A stretch of DNA of 64,000 nt from Tetragenococcus koreensis (GTDB lineage: Bacteria; Bacillota; Bacilli; Lactobacillales; Enterococcaceae). The stretch covers positions 496,001 to 560,000 of the forward strand of contig NZ_CP027786.1 of NCBI RefSeq assembly GCF_003795145.1. The letters run 5' to 3'. The stretch's first letter is position 1. Each line of letters starts with the position of its first letter. Of the stretch, positions 36,497-45,558 are shown in pieces. The translations under genes were made by a program, and so were the position numbers. Below the pieces are notes generated by a model that saw only the letters and a list, made by a program, of their open reading frames with translations, was not told the origin of the DNA and searched no databases.

Positions 36497-37521
36497 TTAT
36501 GTGTCTATGTATTTTGGTGAATGATTGATTTTTTTAAGAAAAGTAAGAAAATCAACGAAATTAAACATCAATGTCTTATCGTTTCTATTAGGATGAAAAC
36601 CGATTTTTTCTTTAGGATCGATCTGTCGGTCAATAATCAATTGAACATTTTTTCCTGTGTCAAATAACAGTCCTAGTGGAGAAACTGCGCCATTGACCGA
36701 GTGCAAAAATTGACTCAATTTTTTCTCGGAGGCAAAGGAGAGGTGTCTTTCTTCGACTTCTTGCGCAATCATTTTTAATGGTGCTCGTTTATTTTCTGGC
36801 AAGACGATTAAAAAATAATTTTTTTTTCCTTTTAAAAATAGATTCTTTACTTTGCTGCCGGAAACGTCAAAATCAATTTCTGATACGGTGTAAACTGGTT
36901 TATGTTGTAACAACTCATAAGGAATCGACATTTTTTTTAAAAATTGGTAAATCTGTTTTTCGGCTTTTTGGCTAAGATAATCTTTTTTTAGGGTAGCGTA
37001 ACATACCTCATCTACGATTCCACGATTATTAACGAGTCGTTGGCGCAAAGTGCCTTCATAAACCATTCCTGCTTTTTGCATTACTTTTCCGGACGCGGGA
37101 TTATCGGCATCGTAAAAGGCTTCAATTCGTTCAAAACCATTTTTCTCAAATAGAAAAGCGATCACTTTTGACAAAGTTTCGCTGGCATAGCCGTTGTTCC
37201 ACCAATTTTGGCCGATACAATAGCCAATTTCGGCTGTTTTGGCTGCTTGATCAGCAACGCTCGCTGAGATAGTACCAATGAGTTGTTGAGTTTTTGTTCT
37301 TCAATTCCCCAGGAAAAATAGTCAGGGTCGATGTAATTTTTTTGATATTCGCTTAAATTATTTTCCACACCTTTGGCTGTTTGGTAAGGCTTCCAAGAAA
37401 GATGTTTAGTAACTTTCGGATTACTTGCCCAATGATCAAACATTTGCTGTGCATCTTCGGTTGTTAGCGGGCGTAATAATAGCCGCTTTGTTTGTAAACG
37501 AATGGTACCTATGTTTTCCAC
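36497..37521 (-). pseudogene. GNAT acetyltransferase fused to YbaK/ProX-type tRNA-editing domain, frameshifted
   Basis: The first part (37521 to about 37295) encodes a RimJ/RimL-type N-acetyltransferase start (IRLQTKRLLLRPLTTEDAQQMF...). The frame is lost in a run of five A (minus strand) at 37291-37295. One extra A would restore continuity into GTISASVADQAAK..AEIGYCIGQNWWNNGYASETL, the acetyl-CoA site of the same domain. The reading frame then continues without stop into a YbaK/aminoacyl-tRNA deacylase-like domain (PYELLQHKPVYTVSE..., VNGAVSPLGLLFD, IGFHPNRNDKT). The start is the GTG at 37521 after GGGAGG. It is either a pseudogene or a sequencing error; the GNAT-YbaK fusion itself is unusual. 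Confidence 0.78.
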
Positions 37522-37536
37522 TTTATCGCCTCCCAA

Positions 37537-38136
37537 TTATTCAAAATTACAAGGGCCGTCTTGTTGCATTAATTGGACTAATTGCTCTTTAGTCGTTCGT
37601 TTTTTAGAAAGTATTGGTAAGTTATCCATTGCAAAGTAGTCCATTTGGCTGGTTTCCATATTTTCTGTAAAAGAACCGGATAGAATCTCACAGTCAAAGA
37701 CTAATTTATAATATTGGAAAGCTTGAGGGATGTCTTTTCGTAAATTAGTGTCAAAGACCGCTTTTAATTGTCGAACATCTACAGTAAGTCCAGTTTCCTC
37801 ATAGACTTCATTGCGGACATTTTCTTTTGGAGAAGATCCGACATCTGCGTAACCCCCAGGTAAGGACCATTCTTGTGTTTTGCTATCTTGAACAAGTAAT
37901 ATCTTATTCTCCTGAGTAATCCATGCTCGTACATCAACTTTAGGCGTTTGGTAGCCAGATTCATGGGAAAATAAATCATTGATCACTTCTTGTGGTTCAT
38001 CTCCGAGACTTTGCAGTAATTGTAAAGCCAAATCATTTAGTTCTTGGTAACGGAAGCGATCAAATTTGTCATTACCGTAATGCAATCCTGCCTGAGCAAT
38101 CGATAACAATTCTTTGTAAGTTGCTAAATAATCCAT
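37537..38136 (-). CDS. Nudix hydrolase with N-terminal helical domain
   Basis: A 199-aa protein. Residues 1-60 form the helical N-terminal domain found in ADP-ribose-pyrophosphatase-like Nudix proteins, and a Nudix domain follows. The Nudix box reads GGYADVGSSPKENVRNEVYE with ETGL after it. The core NEVYEETG keeps the two metal-binding glutamates, but the usual RE is NE and the usual GES is GSS. It hydrolyses a nucleoside diphosphate linked to X; the substrate is unknown. It lies 15 bases upstream of the GNAT-YbaK gene, in the same direction. Confidence 0.85.
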   Translation of the reverse strand: MDYLATYKELLSIAQAGLHYGNDKFDRFRYQELNDLALQLLQSLGDEPQEVINDLFSHESGYQTPKVDVRAWITQENKILLVQDSKTQEWSLPGGYADVGSSPKENVRNEVYEETGLTVDVRQLKAVFDTNLRKDIPQAFQYYKLVFDCEILSGSFTENMETSQMDYFAMDNLPILSKKRTTKEQLVQLMQQDGPCNFE

Positions 38137-38218
38137 TCAGGTCACCCTTTTTTAATGTTTGTTTTTATTTTAGCACCAAGTTATAATAAAGGAAACAAGA
38201 AGGGGGAGACGATTTTCT

Positions 38219-38590
38219 ATGGGAAATTTGCAAATCAAGCGTGCTTATGAAGATATTGAACCTTCAGATGGTAAGCGAGTTTTGGTAGATCGTATGTGGC
38301 CCAGAGGCATTAAAAAGGAAAAATTGCAGCTGGCATTATGGGAAAAAGAAATTGCTCCAACAAATGAGTTACGAAAAGAATTTGGTCATGACCCCGAGAA
38401 GTTTTCTTGGTTTCAAAAAGAGTATAAAAAAGAATTGGACAATAATGATAATACTCAAGATTTTGTTAACCAAATTGCTGAATGGCTGAAAGAAGATAAC
38501 GTGACATTAATCTATGGCGCTAAAGATAAAGAAGATAATCAAGCTGTGGTTTTAAAAGATTATTTATCAGAAAAGATAGGAAATAAATGA
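38219..38590 (+). CDS. DUF488 family protein (YeaO-like)
   Basis: A 123-aa protein. The stretches IKRAYEDIEPSDGKRVLVDRMWPRGI and ELRKEFGHDPEKFSWFQKEY identify the DUF488/YeaO family, whose function is not established. Its stop overlaps the start of a truncated acetyltransferase (ATGA). Oriented away from the Nudix gene. Full length for the family. Confidence 0.88.
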   Translation: MGNLQIKRAYEDIEPSDGKRVLVDRMWPRGIKKEKLQLALWEKEIAPTNELRKEFGHDPEKFSWFQKEYKKELDNNDNTQDFVNQIAEWLKEDNVTLIYGAKDKEDNQAVVLKDYLSEKIGNK

Positions 38591-38736
38591 AAAACTACGA
38601 GATAAACGAAACTAAAGAAATACCATTTGAACAATTATTTCATTTGTATCAAAGTGCAGGTGGGACTGATTATACTAAAGAGCCAGAAAAACTTACAGAG
38701 GGCGTAAAACATTCTTTGAAAGTTCTCACTGCTTAG
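38587..38736 (+). pseudogene. GNAT acetyltransferase remnant (49 aa)
   Basis: The frame starts at an ATG overlapping the DUF488 stop and encodes the N-terminal helix region of a GNAT enzyme (IPFEQLFHLYQSAGGTDYT, KLTEGVKHSLKVLTA). It then stops at TAG, where a normal gene would continue into the central beta-sheet and acetyl-CoA loop. Neither reappears in another frame. The break is followed by GCGACGAGTAGC, which resembles the core of the palindromic repeat family, so insertion and later decay of such an element may have cut it. Probably non-functional. Confidence 0.6.
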
Positions 38737-38821
38737 GGCGACGAGTAGCTTTTTATCGTTTTGATTAAATGGAACAATGGTTAATAAAAAAATTAACTCT
38801 CAGGACTTGCAAATTTTTTTG

Positions 38822-39075
38822 AGAAGTGGTTAAATGAAGTCATAATTGATTGATGAAAAAGATAACCGAACTTGTGCGTCTTTTATAAGAGAGGAAAAGC
38901 CAGGCTGAAACTTTTCTAAAAGCAACCCGAGTACGGACCACTTTTGAAACCTTTGTTGAAACAAAGGCGGTCGTCCCGTTATAGCGAATGAGGAATACAA
39001 TCTTTGTATTTAAATTTAGGTGGAACCGCGAGTAAAGTCGTCCTAGTATTATGATCATAATACTAGGACTTTTTT
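38822..39075 (+). ncRNA. T-box leader of thrS
   Basis: The 13-base T-box AGGTGGAACCGCG is at 39018-39030. A strong terminator hairpin (GTCCTAGTATTATG and complement, 39040-39069) ends in six T. Stem I is closed by AAGTGGT (about 38823) and ACCACTT (about 38938). A candidate threonine specifier ACC lies on its 3' side at about 38925-38928. Binding of uncharged tRNA-Thr should favour the antiterminator and allow read-through into thrS, whose start is now 1.95 kb away because of an intron insertion. Confidence 0.85.
39040..39075 (+). terminator. T-box attenuator terminator (intron target)
   Basis: Perfect inverted repeat of 14 bp per arm followed by TTTTTT. The group II intron begins at the very next base. 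Confidence 0.9.
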
Positions 39076-40945
39076 GTGCGCTCGGCATGGGCGATAACTT
39101 GGTGGTGAAAGTCCACTACAGGCTTGGCAGTAGGAACTGTTAGCCAAAAGCAAGGGTGTCCATCGCGAGGTGGAATCTGAAGGAAGCTGGAGGCAAACAC
39201 TCGCACTGACGAACAGGAACTTCATAAGAAGGCTGGATTGGGACGGATGAGCTTGCAAAACAAAGCAAAGTCCGATACTGCCCGAATCCTATCCAGTAAA
39301 TGAAGCAGTGAGATGAGTGGAAGGTGATCGCGCCTTACCCGAGGAGGTCTATCGAGCGAATGCAATCAATCGTAGTAACAACGAATCGATAGAAGTCAGC
39401 CGAGGTCATAGTAGTATCTTACGATACGAAGGACTGAACAATAATAACTTTGAAGTAAACAAGGAGGTGGATGTGCTCACCAGGACCGCAGCCAATACCG
39501 TGGTAAAGACCGAGAGGTAGCTCACTCATGGAGGGATAAGCTGGAAGCAAAAGAGGAAATGAGGAGCGCGTAAGGGAGCACGACAATCAAATGAAGAACC
39601 AAAGTGGCTATCCATTAATGGACGAACTCGTAAGTTCGATGAATATTGATCGAGCCATCGAGAAAGTAAAGAAGAACAAAGGAGCACCAGGCATCGATGA
39701 GATGACCGTATTTGAAATCAAGGAACATCTAAACAAATACCGACAACCTTTTGTTCAAAAACTGAAAGAAGGGACTTATCGTCCTCAGCCCACCAAACGG
39801 GTAGAGATTGATAAGAAAGACGGCAAGAAACGAAAGTTGAGTATTCCTGTCGTACGAGACCGCGTGGTACAACAGATGATTTTACAAGTCATTACCCTTT
39901 GATCGACCCGACCTTTTCTAAAAACAGTTATGGATTTAGACCTGGAAAGAATTGCCAACAGGCAATCGATCAAGCAGGAAAATATTATGAAGAAGGCTAC
40001 AATGTGGTCGTGGATTGTGACTTAAAAAGTTATTTCGACACCATCAATCATCAGAAACTAATGCATCGTATGCAATGGTATATCGCTGATAAAGAAATCC
40101 TTCAATTAATCTGGAATTTTCTCAATGCGGGCGTACTAGACGGGGAAATTATCCGTTCTACACCTCAAGGAGCCCAACAGGGCAGCCCCTTATCTCCACT
40201 TTTAGCCAACGTCTATCTTGACCAACTAGATAAGGAACTCGAAAAGAGAGGGCATCGTTTTATCCGCTACGCCGACGATTTTATCGTGCTAGTACAAAGT
40301 GAACGAGCCGCCCAAAGGGTTCAAGAAAGTGTCACCCAGTTCCTGGAAGGAAAGTTACGACTCACGGTAAACCAAGAGAAGAGCCAAATTGTAAAGGCGC
40401 ATCAATTGGAATACCTCGGATTCCGTCTGAGGAAAGATAAGGGAAAGTAAAGAGCCGGCCCACAGCGTCGGCCAAACAAAAGTTCAAGAGACAGTTAAAG
40501 AAACTGACCAATCGGAAAAGATCGGGAAGCCTAGACGAAATTATCTCATCGATCAATCAATATACGCAAGGTTGGATTAACTATTATAAGAAAGGGGAAC
40601 TAAAGGCTTTCTTAGCGAAACAAATGACCCACTTACGTAGAAGATTGCGCGCCCTTATTTGGAAAAGATGGAAGAAAGTGTCAACAAAATATCGACAACT
40701 GAAAGCAAGAGGGGCTTCTCACAGAGAAGCCATGACTTATGCAAATAGTCGAAAATCGTATTGGCGTATTTCCGAGTCTAAACTACTCCACCGAATCTTT
40801 ACGAAAGAAAAATTCAAACAATGGAAACTCAAGGATTTCAATGAAATCCTTGAGAAATAAGCTTAAATTATTGAACCGCCGTATACGGAACCGTACGTAC
40901 GGTGGTGTGAGAGGACGATGAATGAAATAATCATTCATCTCCTAC
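39076..40945 (+). mobile_element. group II intron inserted between the thrS T-box and thrS
   Basis: The 5' end GTGCG is at 39076. A structured non-coding domain I-III region of about 500 bases precedes a reverse transcriptase gene. Domain V is at about 40871-40911 (ACCGCCGTA pairing with TACGGTGGT, internal GGAACC). A domain VI hairpin follows (GATGAATGA/TCATTCATC, 40917-40939). The 3' end is at CTAC (40945) or within 5 bases of it. Insertion immediately 3' of an intrinsic terminator is the known preference of class C introns; I cannot confirm the class from sequence alone. Confidence 0.88.
39591..40860 (+). pseudogene. ltrA: group II intron reverse transcriptase/maturase with two frameshifts
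   Basis: Three consecutive frames together give a full intron RT of about 423 aa. The N-terminus is AIEKVKKNKGAPGIDEMTV, then RDRVVQQMILQVI | (P)LIDPTFSKNSYGFRPGKN, the catalytic FIRYADDFIVL, and TPQGAQQGSPLSPLLANVYL. The last part is the maturase domain GSLDEIISSINQYTQGWINYY to the end. The first break is a missing C at ACCC (about 39894-39898). The second is a missing G at AGGGA (40441-40443). No HNH endonuclease domain follows. If real, the breaks inactivate the protein, and splicing would need help from another intron's maturase. Confidence 0.85.
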
Positions 40946-41022
40946 TCGATTATTGCAAAATAAACAGAATACGCAATAAATCATCTTTTTCATCAATCAA
41001 ATAAATATCAGGAGGAAATAAT

Positions 41023-42960
41023 ATGTTAAAAATCACTTTTCCAGATGGCTCTGTAAAAGAACTAGAAGCTGGGACTACACCCAAAGATATTGCTGAGGGT
41101 ATCAGTAAAAGTTTGGCTAAAAAAGCACTAGCCGGAAAATTCAATGACCAACTGATTGATTTGGATCGTCCGATTCATGAAGATGGGGCAATTGAAATTG
41201 TTACACCCGATCATGAAGATGCTTTAGGAATTCTACGTCATTCAGCGGCACATTTGATGGCAAATGCTATGCGTCGCCTATATCCCAATATCCACTTTGG
41301 AGTAGGCCCAGCCATTGAAACGGGATTTTATTATGATACAGATAATGGCGAAAGTCCAGTAACTGCAGAAGACTTACCTGCGATTGAAGCAGAAATGATG
41401 AAAATTGTGAAAGAAAATAACCCAATTAATCGCAAAGTATTAACAAAAGAAGAAGCACTTGATCTTTTTTCAGATGATCCTTATAAAGTAGAATTGATCA
41501 ACGATATGCCAGAAGACGAACAAATCACGGCTTATGAACAAGGTGATTTTGTCGATTTATGTCGGGGCCCTCACGTTCCTTCAACAGGGCGTATTCAAAT
41601 ATTTAAATTGCTTTCTGTGGCTGGAGCTTATTGGCGCGGCAATTCAGATAATCAAATGATGCAACGTGTCTATGGTACAGCTTTCTTTGACAAAAAAGAT
41701 TTGAAAACTTTTATTAAAGAAAGAGAAGAGGCTAAAGAACGCGACCACCGTAAATTAGGTAAAGAACTTGGTTTATTTATGTTATCCCCTGAAGTCGGTT
41801 CAGGCTTGCCGTTTTGGCTACCAAAAGGGGCTACCATTCGCCGGATTATTGAACGCTATATTGTTGATAAAGAAGTAAGCTTAGGCTATCAGCATGTGTA
41901 TACGCCCATCATGGCCAACGTTGACTTTTATAAAAAGTCAGGGCACTGGGATCACTACCATGAAGATATGTTCCCACCGATGGACATGGGCGATGGTGAA
42001 ATGCTTGTTTTGCGCCCAATGAACTGTCCTCATCATATGATGGTTTACAAAAATGACATTCATTCTTATCGCGAATTACCGATTCGTATTGCAGAATTGG
42101 GTCAAATGCATCGCTATGAAAAATCTGGTGCATTGTCTGGTTTGCAACGTGTTCGTGAAATGACTTTAAATGACGGTCATACTTTTGTACGTCCGGACCA
42201 AATCAAGGAAGAATTCAAACGGACATTAGAATTGATGACCGCAGTATATAAGGACTTCAATGTGAATGATTATCGTTTTCGTTTAAGCTATCGTGACCCT
42301 AACGATAAAGAAAAATATTTTGATGATGACCAAATGTGGGAACATGCGCAGTTTGTTTTAAAAGAAGCACTAGACGAATTGGGCGTACAATACTACGAAG
42401 CAGAAGGTGAAGCGGCCTTTTATGGTCCTAAATTAGACGTTCAAGTAAAAACAGCTTTAGGGATGGAAGAAACATTATCAACTATCCAACTAGATTTCTT
42501 GTTGCCAGAACGTTTTGATTTGACTTACGTAGGCGAAGATGGTGAAAATACGCATCGTCCAGTTGTCATTCACCGCGGAATCGTCTCGACGATGGAACGT
42601 TTTGTTGCTCATTTGACTGAAGTATATAAAGGGGCCTTCCCCACTTGGTTAGCGCCTATCCAAGCAACAATTATCCCAGTTTCCGTTGATTTACATGCTG
42701 ATTACGCTTATGAAATCAAAGGCCGTTTACAAGAAAAAGGGATTCGGGTTGAAGTAGATGACCGCAATGAAAAAATGGGTTATAAAATTCGCGCATCACA
42801 AACACAAAAGATTCCTTATCAAATTGTCGTAGGTGATAATGAAATGGAAGAAGCTACTGTGAATGTGCGTCGCTACGGTAGTAAAGAAACAGAGGTTCAA
42901 TCGACAAATATGTTTATTGACTCAATTGTTGCTGATGTAAATAATTACAGCAGAGTATAA
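41023..42960 (+). CDS. thrS: threonyl-tRNA synthetase
   Basis: A 645-aa class II synthetase that charges tRNA-Thr. It has an N-terminal TGS domain (1-62), an editing/SAD domain with [13 protein letters not shown] and the [12 protein letters not shown] zinc-site region, a catalytic core with motif 2 around [13 protein letters not shown] and motif 3 [13 protein letters not shown], and a C-terminal anticodon-binding domain (from about 545). The ribosome binding site AGGAGG is ideal. Expression should depend on the T-box leader at 38822, now separated by a group II intron. Confidence 0.97.
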   Translation: MLKITFPDGSVKELEAGTTPKDIAEGISKSLAKKALAGKFNDQLIDLDRPIHEDGAIEIVTPDHEDALGILRHSAAHLMANAMRRLYPNIHFGVGPAIETGFYYDTDNGESPVTAEDLPAIEAEMMKIVKENNPINRKVLTKEEALDLFSDDPYKVELINDMPEDEQITAYEQGDFVDLCRGPHVPSTGRIQIFKLLSVAGAYWRGNSDNQMMQRVYGTAFFDKKDLKTFIKEREEAKERDHRKLGKELGLFMLSPEVGSGLPFWLPKGATIRRIIERYIVDKEVSLGYQHVYTPIMANVDFYKKSGHWDHYHEDMFPPMDMGDGEMLVLRPMNCPHHMMVYKNDIHSYRELPIRIAELGQMHRYEKSGALSGLQRVREMTLNDGHTFVRPDQIKEEFKRTLELMTAVYKDFNVNDYRFRLSYRDPNDKEKYFDDDQMWEHAQFVLKEALDELGVQYYEAEGEAAFYGPKLDVQVKTALGMEETLSTIQLDFLLPERFDLTYVGEDGENTHRPVVIHRGIVSTMERFVAHLTEVYKGAFPTWLAPIQATIIPVSVDLHADYAYEIKGRLQEKGIRVEVDDRNEKMGYKIRASQTQKIPYQIVVGDNEMEEATVNVRRYGSKETEVQSTNMFIDSIVADVNNYSRV

Positions 42961-42964
42961 TGAA

Positions 42965-43012
42965 GAGGTTGAGGTTTCAGGGGAGTTTTGCTGGAATCTC
43001 GGCTTTTTTTCG
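42965..43012 (+). terminator. terminator after thrS
   Basis: AGGTTGAGGTTTCAG pairs, with several G-U pairs, with CTGGAATCTCGGCT, followed by TTTTTTT. Confidence 0.8.
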
Positions 43013-43131
43013 TGAAATTTTGTGACTTCATCTTGCCTTTAGCAAAAATAAAATCAATTAAACAATAATAACGTTAGTATTTGATTAAAAAGTTGTATAG
43101 CAACGTTTTTCTTATGAAAAGTACAGAAAAC

Positions 43132-43160
43132 TTGAGTTTATGCAAATTATGTGCTATATT
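43132..43160 (+). promoter_or_regulatory. promoter of the rimP-nusA-infB operon
   Basis: TTGAGT (43132-43137) and TATATT (43155-43160) with a 17-bp spacer, about 100 bp before rimP. Confidence 0.65.
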
Positions 43161-43182
43161 AGGACAAGTATTGATACTAGAG

Positions 43183-43217
43183 GTGAGTGAGGGCAGAATT
43201 TTCCCCTCACTCTTTTT
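43183..43217 (+). terminator. leader terminator (candidate attenuator) before rimP
   Basis: GAGTGAGGG and CCCTCACTC pair perfectly around an 11-base loop and are followed by TTTTT. It lies between the predicted transcription start (about 43167) and rimP, inside the operon's own leader. NusA, encoded two genes on, promotes termination, so autogenous attenuation is plausible. Confidence 0.75.
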
Positions 43218-43262
43218 ATGGAAAGAAGTTTTTTTACAATTAATTAAAGGAGGGGATAACTG

Positions 43263-43736
43263 TTGAGTGCAGTCGTTGATACTGTAAAAGATTTGGTGAT
43301 GCCCGTGTTAGAAGAAAATAATTTCGAACTGGTTGACCTAGAATTTGTAAAAGAAGGAAAAAGTTGGTATCTCCGTGTTTTTATTGATAAAGAAGGCGGC
43401 ATCGATATCGAAGAATGTGCTTATGTTAGTGAGTATCTAAGTGATAAATTGGATAATGCGGACCCAGATCCGATTCCACAGGCATATTTCTTAGAAGTTT
43501 CTTCTCCTGGAGCTGAACGTCCCTTAAAAAATGAAGAAGATTATCAAAAAGCACTTGGAGATTATATCCATGTCTCTTTATATGAACCTCTTGATAACCA
43601 AAAACAATATGAAGGCTTTTTACAATCAGTTGATGATCAACATCTTGTTTTAAAGATCCGCATCAAAACGAGAGAAAAAGAGATAACGATCGACCGCAAG
43701 AAAATTGCGAAGGCCCGTTTAGCTGTTCAAATATAA
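43263..43736 (+). CDS. rimP: ribosome maturation factor RimP
   Basis: A 157-aa protein needed for 30S maturation. The N-terminal alpha/beta domain ([25 protein letters not shown]) and the [14 protein letters not shown]-type motif (here [14 protein letters not shown]) are diagnostic. The start is a TTG at 43263 set by AAGGAGG 9 bases upstream. First gene of the rimP-nusA-ylxR-ylxQ-infB-rbfA operon. Confidence 0.93.
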   Translation: MSAVVDTVKDLVMPVLEENNFELVDLEFVKEGKSWYLRVFIDKEGGIDIEECAYVSEYLSDKLDNADPDPIPQAYFLEVSSPGAERPLKNEEDYQKALGDYIHVSLYEPLDNQKQYEGFLQSVDDQHLVLKIRIKTREKEITIDRKKIAKARLAVQI

Positions 43737-43756
43737 ATACGGAGGAATCAAAGATA

Positions 43757-44941
43757 ATGAGTAAAGAAATGTTAACTGCGTTGGACGCATTGGAAGCAGA
43801 AAAAGGAGTTTCTAAAGCTATTGTAATTGAAGCGCTAGAAGCAGCTTTAATTTCAGCTTACAAACGTCACTATGGACAATCGCAAAACGTGGAAGTGGAT
43901 TTCGATGAAAACAAAGGCGACATTCATATCTTCGCGGTAAAAGAAGTTACTGATGAAGTGATGGATTCACAATTAGAAATTTCATTAAAAGATGCTACTG
44001 CGATTAATCCAGCATATGAAGTTGGGGACAAGATTCGTTTTGAAGTGACGCCTAATGATTTTGGTCGCATTGCGGCACAAACTGCTAAACAAGTCATATT
44101 ACAACGTGTTAGAGAAGCAGAACGTTCAATCATTTATGATGAGTTTTCTGCTTATGAAAATGACATCATGCAAGGTGTTGTCGAACGTCAAGATCGGCGC
44201 TATATTTATGTTAACTTAGGTAAGATTGAAGCTGTATTATCAAAACAAGACCAAATACCTAATGAACATTATCAAGCCCACGATCGTATTAAAGTGTATG
44301 TAACACGAGTTGAAAATACATCAAAAGGACCGCAAGTATTTGTTAGTCGTACGCATCCAGACTTATTACGCCGCTTATTTGAACAAGAAGTGCCTGAGAT
44401 TTATGATGGGACTGTTGAAATTGTAAGTATTGCGCGTGAAGCTGGTGATCGTGCTAAGGTTGCAGTTCGTTCTACAGATCCTGATATTGATCCAGTAGGA
44501 ACGTGTGTGGGACCTAAAGGGCAACGTGTACAAGCCTTAGTAAATGAACTAAAAGGCGAAAACATGGATATTGTTGAATGGAATGAAGATCCAGCAATTT
44601 ATATTGCTAATGCATTAAATCCTTCAGAAGTTAGTGATGTCATTTTTGACATGGAAAACCCTAAAGTTTGTACAGTCGTAGTACCTGATCATCAATTGTC
44701 ATTGGCAATCGGTAAACGAGGCCAAAATGCTCGTTTGGCCGCAAAATTGACTGCTTTTAAAATCGATATTAAATCAGAATCTGATATGGAAGAATTTTAT
44801 GCCCAATTAGATGAAGATAATGATGTTTCTGAAGTTGAAGAATTAGAAGGAACAGAAGATGCCTTGTTGGAAAATGATAGTGAATTTTCTGAGGAAGAAA
44901 TTGTTTCTAATGAATCAGATGAATCTGAAACAGAATCTTAA
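43757..44941 (+). CDS. nusA: transcription termination/antitermination factor NusA
   Basis: A 394-aa protein with an N-terminal RNA-polymerase-binding domain (1-125), an S1 domain (YENDIMQGVVERQDRRYIYVNLGKIEAVL), KH1 (GDRAKVAVRSTDPDIDPVGTCVGPKGQRV) and KH2 (LSLAIGKRGQNARLAAKLT). The C-terminus is a short acidic tail (EVEELEGTEDALLEND...), as in other Firmicutes that lack the E. coli repeat domains. It controls pausing and intrinsic termination, probably including the hairpin in its own operon leader. Confidence 0.96.
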   Translation: MSKEMLTALDALEAEKGVSKAIVIEALEAALISAYKRHYGQSQNVEVDFDENKGDIHIFAVKEVTDEVMDSQLEISLKDATAINPAYEVGDKIRFEVTPNDFGRIAAQTAKQVILQRVREAERSIIYDEFSAYENDIMQGVVERQDRRYIYVNLGKIEAVLSKQDQIPNEHYQAHDRIKVYVTRVENTSKGPQVFVSRTHPDLLRRLFEQEVPEIYDGTVEIVSIAREAGDRAKVAVRSTDPDIDPVGTCVGPKGQRVQALVNELKGENMDIVEWNEDPAIYIANALNPSEVSDVIFDMENPKVCTVVVPDHQLSLAIGKRGQNARLAAKLTAFKIDIKSESDMEEFYAQLDEDNDVSEVEELEGTEDALLENDSEFSEEEIVSNESDESETES

Positions 44942-44953
44942 GGAGGCTTTTAG

Positions 44954-45250
44954 ATGAAAAAAAGAAAAATTCCTTTACGAAAATCTGTTGTATCTGGAGA
45001 AATGATCCCTAAAAAGCAATTGTTGCGTGTTACTCGTTCCAAAGAAGGCGATGTCTCGATTGATCCTACAGGCAAAAAGCCTGGGCGGGGCGCTTATATC
45101 GCGATTGAACCAGATGAAGCTCAATTAGCTTGGGACAAACGAATTTTAGATCGTGTATTAGAAACAAAATTGAGCGATGAATTTTATCAAGAATTGCTTG
45201 ATTACGTTACGCATCAAAAAGCTCGTCGTGAGCTGTTTGGCAATGAATAA
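44954..45250 (+). CDS. ylxR: YlxR family RNA-binding protein (RnpM)
   Basis: A 98-aa DUF448 protein. IPLRKSVVSGEMIPKKQLLRVTR, IDPTGKKPGRGAYI and the C-terminal helix are typical; the usual cysteine in the R-x-C-V motif is absent (RKSVVSGE). YlxR of B. subtilis (RnpM) has been linked to RNase P regulation. It overlaps ylxQ by 8 bases. Confidence 0.88.
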   Translation: MKKRKIPLRKSVVSGEMIPKKQLLRVTRSKEGDVSIDPTGKKPGRGAYIAIEPDEAQLAWDKRILDRVLETKLSDEFYQELLDYVTHQKARRELFGNE

Positions 45251-45545
45251 ACAAAAAGCTTTGAGTATGCTAGGTTTGGCGATGCGTGCGGGAAAGCTTG
45301 TGACAGGAGAAGAAATGACTGTTGACAAGATACGTACGCAAAAAGTAAAACTAGCGTTAGTGGCAGAAGATGCTGGTAAAAACACCAAAAAAAAGGTAAA
45401 AGATAAAAGTGCCTTTTATCAAGTTCCGTTTGTAGACTGCTTTCATTCATCGGAAATGAGCCAAGCGATTGGCAGAGAACGAATCGTTATCGGTGTGTTA
45501 GACAATGGTTTTGCAAACAAAATCGAGGAACTAATATCAAGTTAG
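45243..45545 (+). CDS. ylxQ: L7Ae-family ribosomal-type protein YlxQ
   Basis: A 100-aa L7Ae/L30e-fold protein ([32 protein letters not shown]), a kink-turn RNA binder of the bacterial rplGA/YlxQ group. The start is the ATG at 45243 inside the end of ylxR; the long upstream frame extension is an artefact. The cellular target is not settled. Confidence 0.9.
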   Translation: MNKQKALSMLGLAMRAGKLVTGEEMTVDKIRTQKVKLALVAEDAGKNTKKKVKDKSAFYQVPFVDCFHSSEMSQAIGRERIVIGVLDNGFANKIEELISS

Positions 45546-45558
45546 GAAAGGTGATTGC

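Noticed and set aside
37285-37300. Programmed -1 frameshifting in the GNAT-YbaK gene
   Set aside because: The A-run has only five A and is not a canonical X-XXY-YYZ heptamer in the zero frame; a mutation or sequencing error is simpler.
43081-43266. A 61-codon frame before rimP
   Set aside because: It runs through the operon promoter and the leader terminator and has no ribosome binding site.
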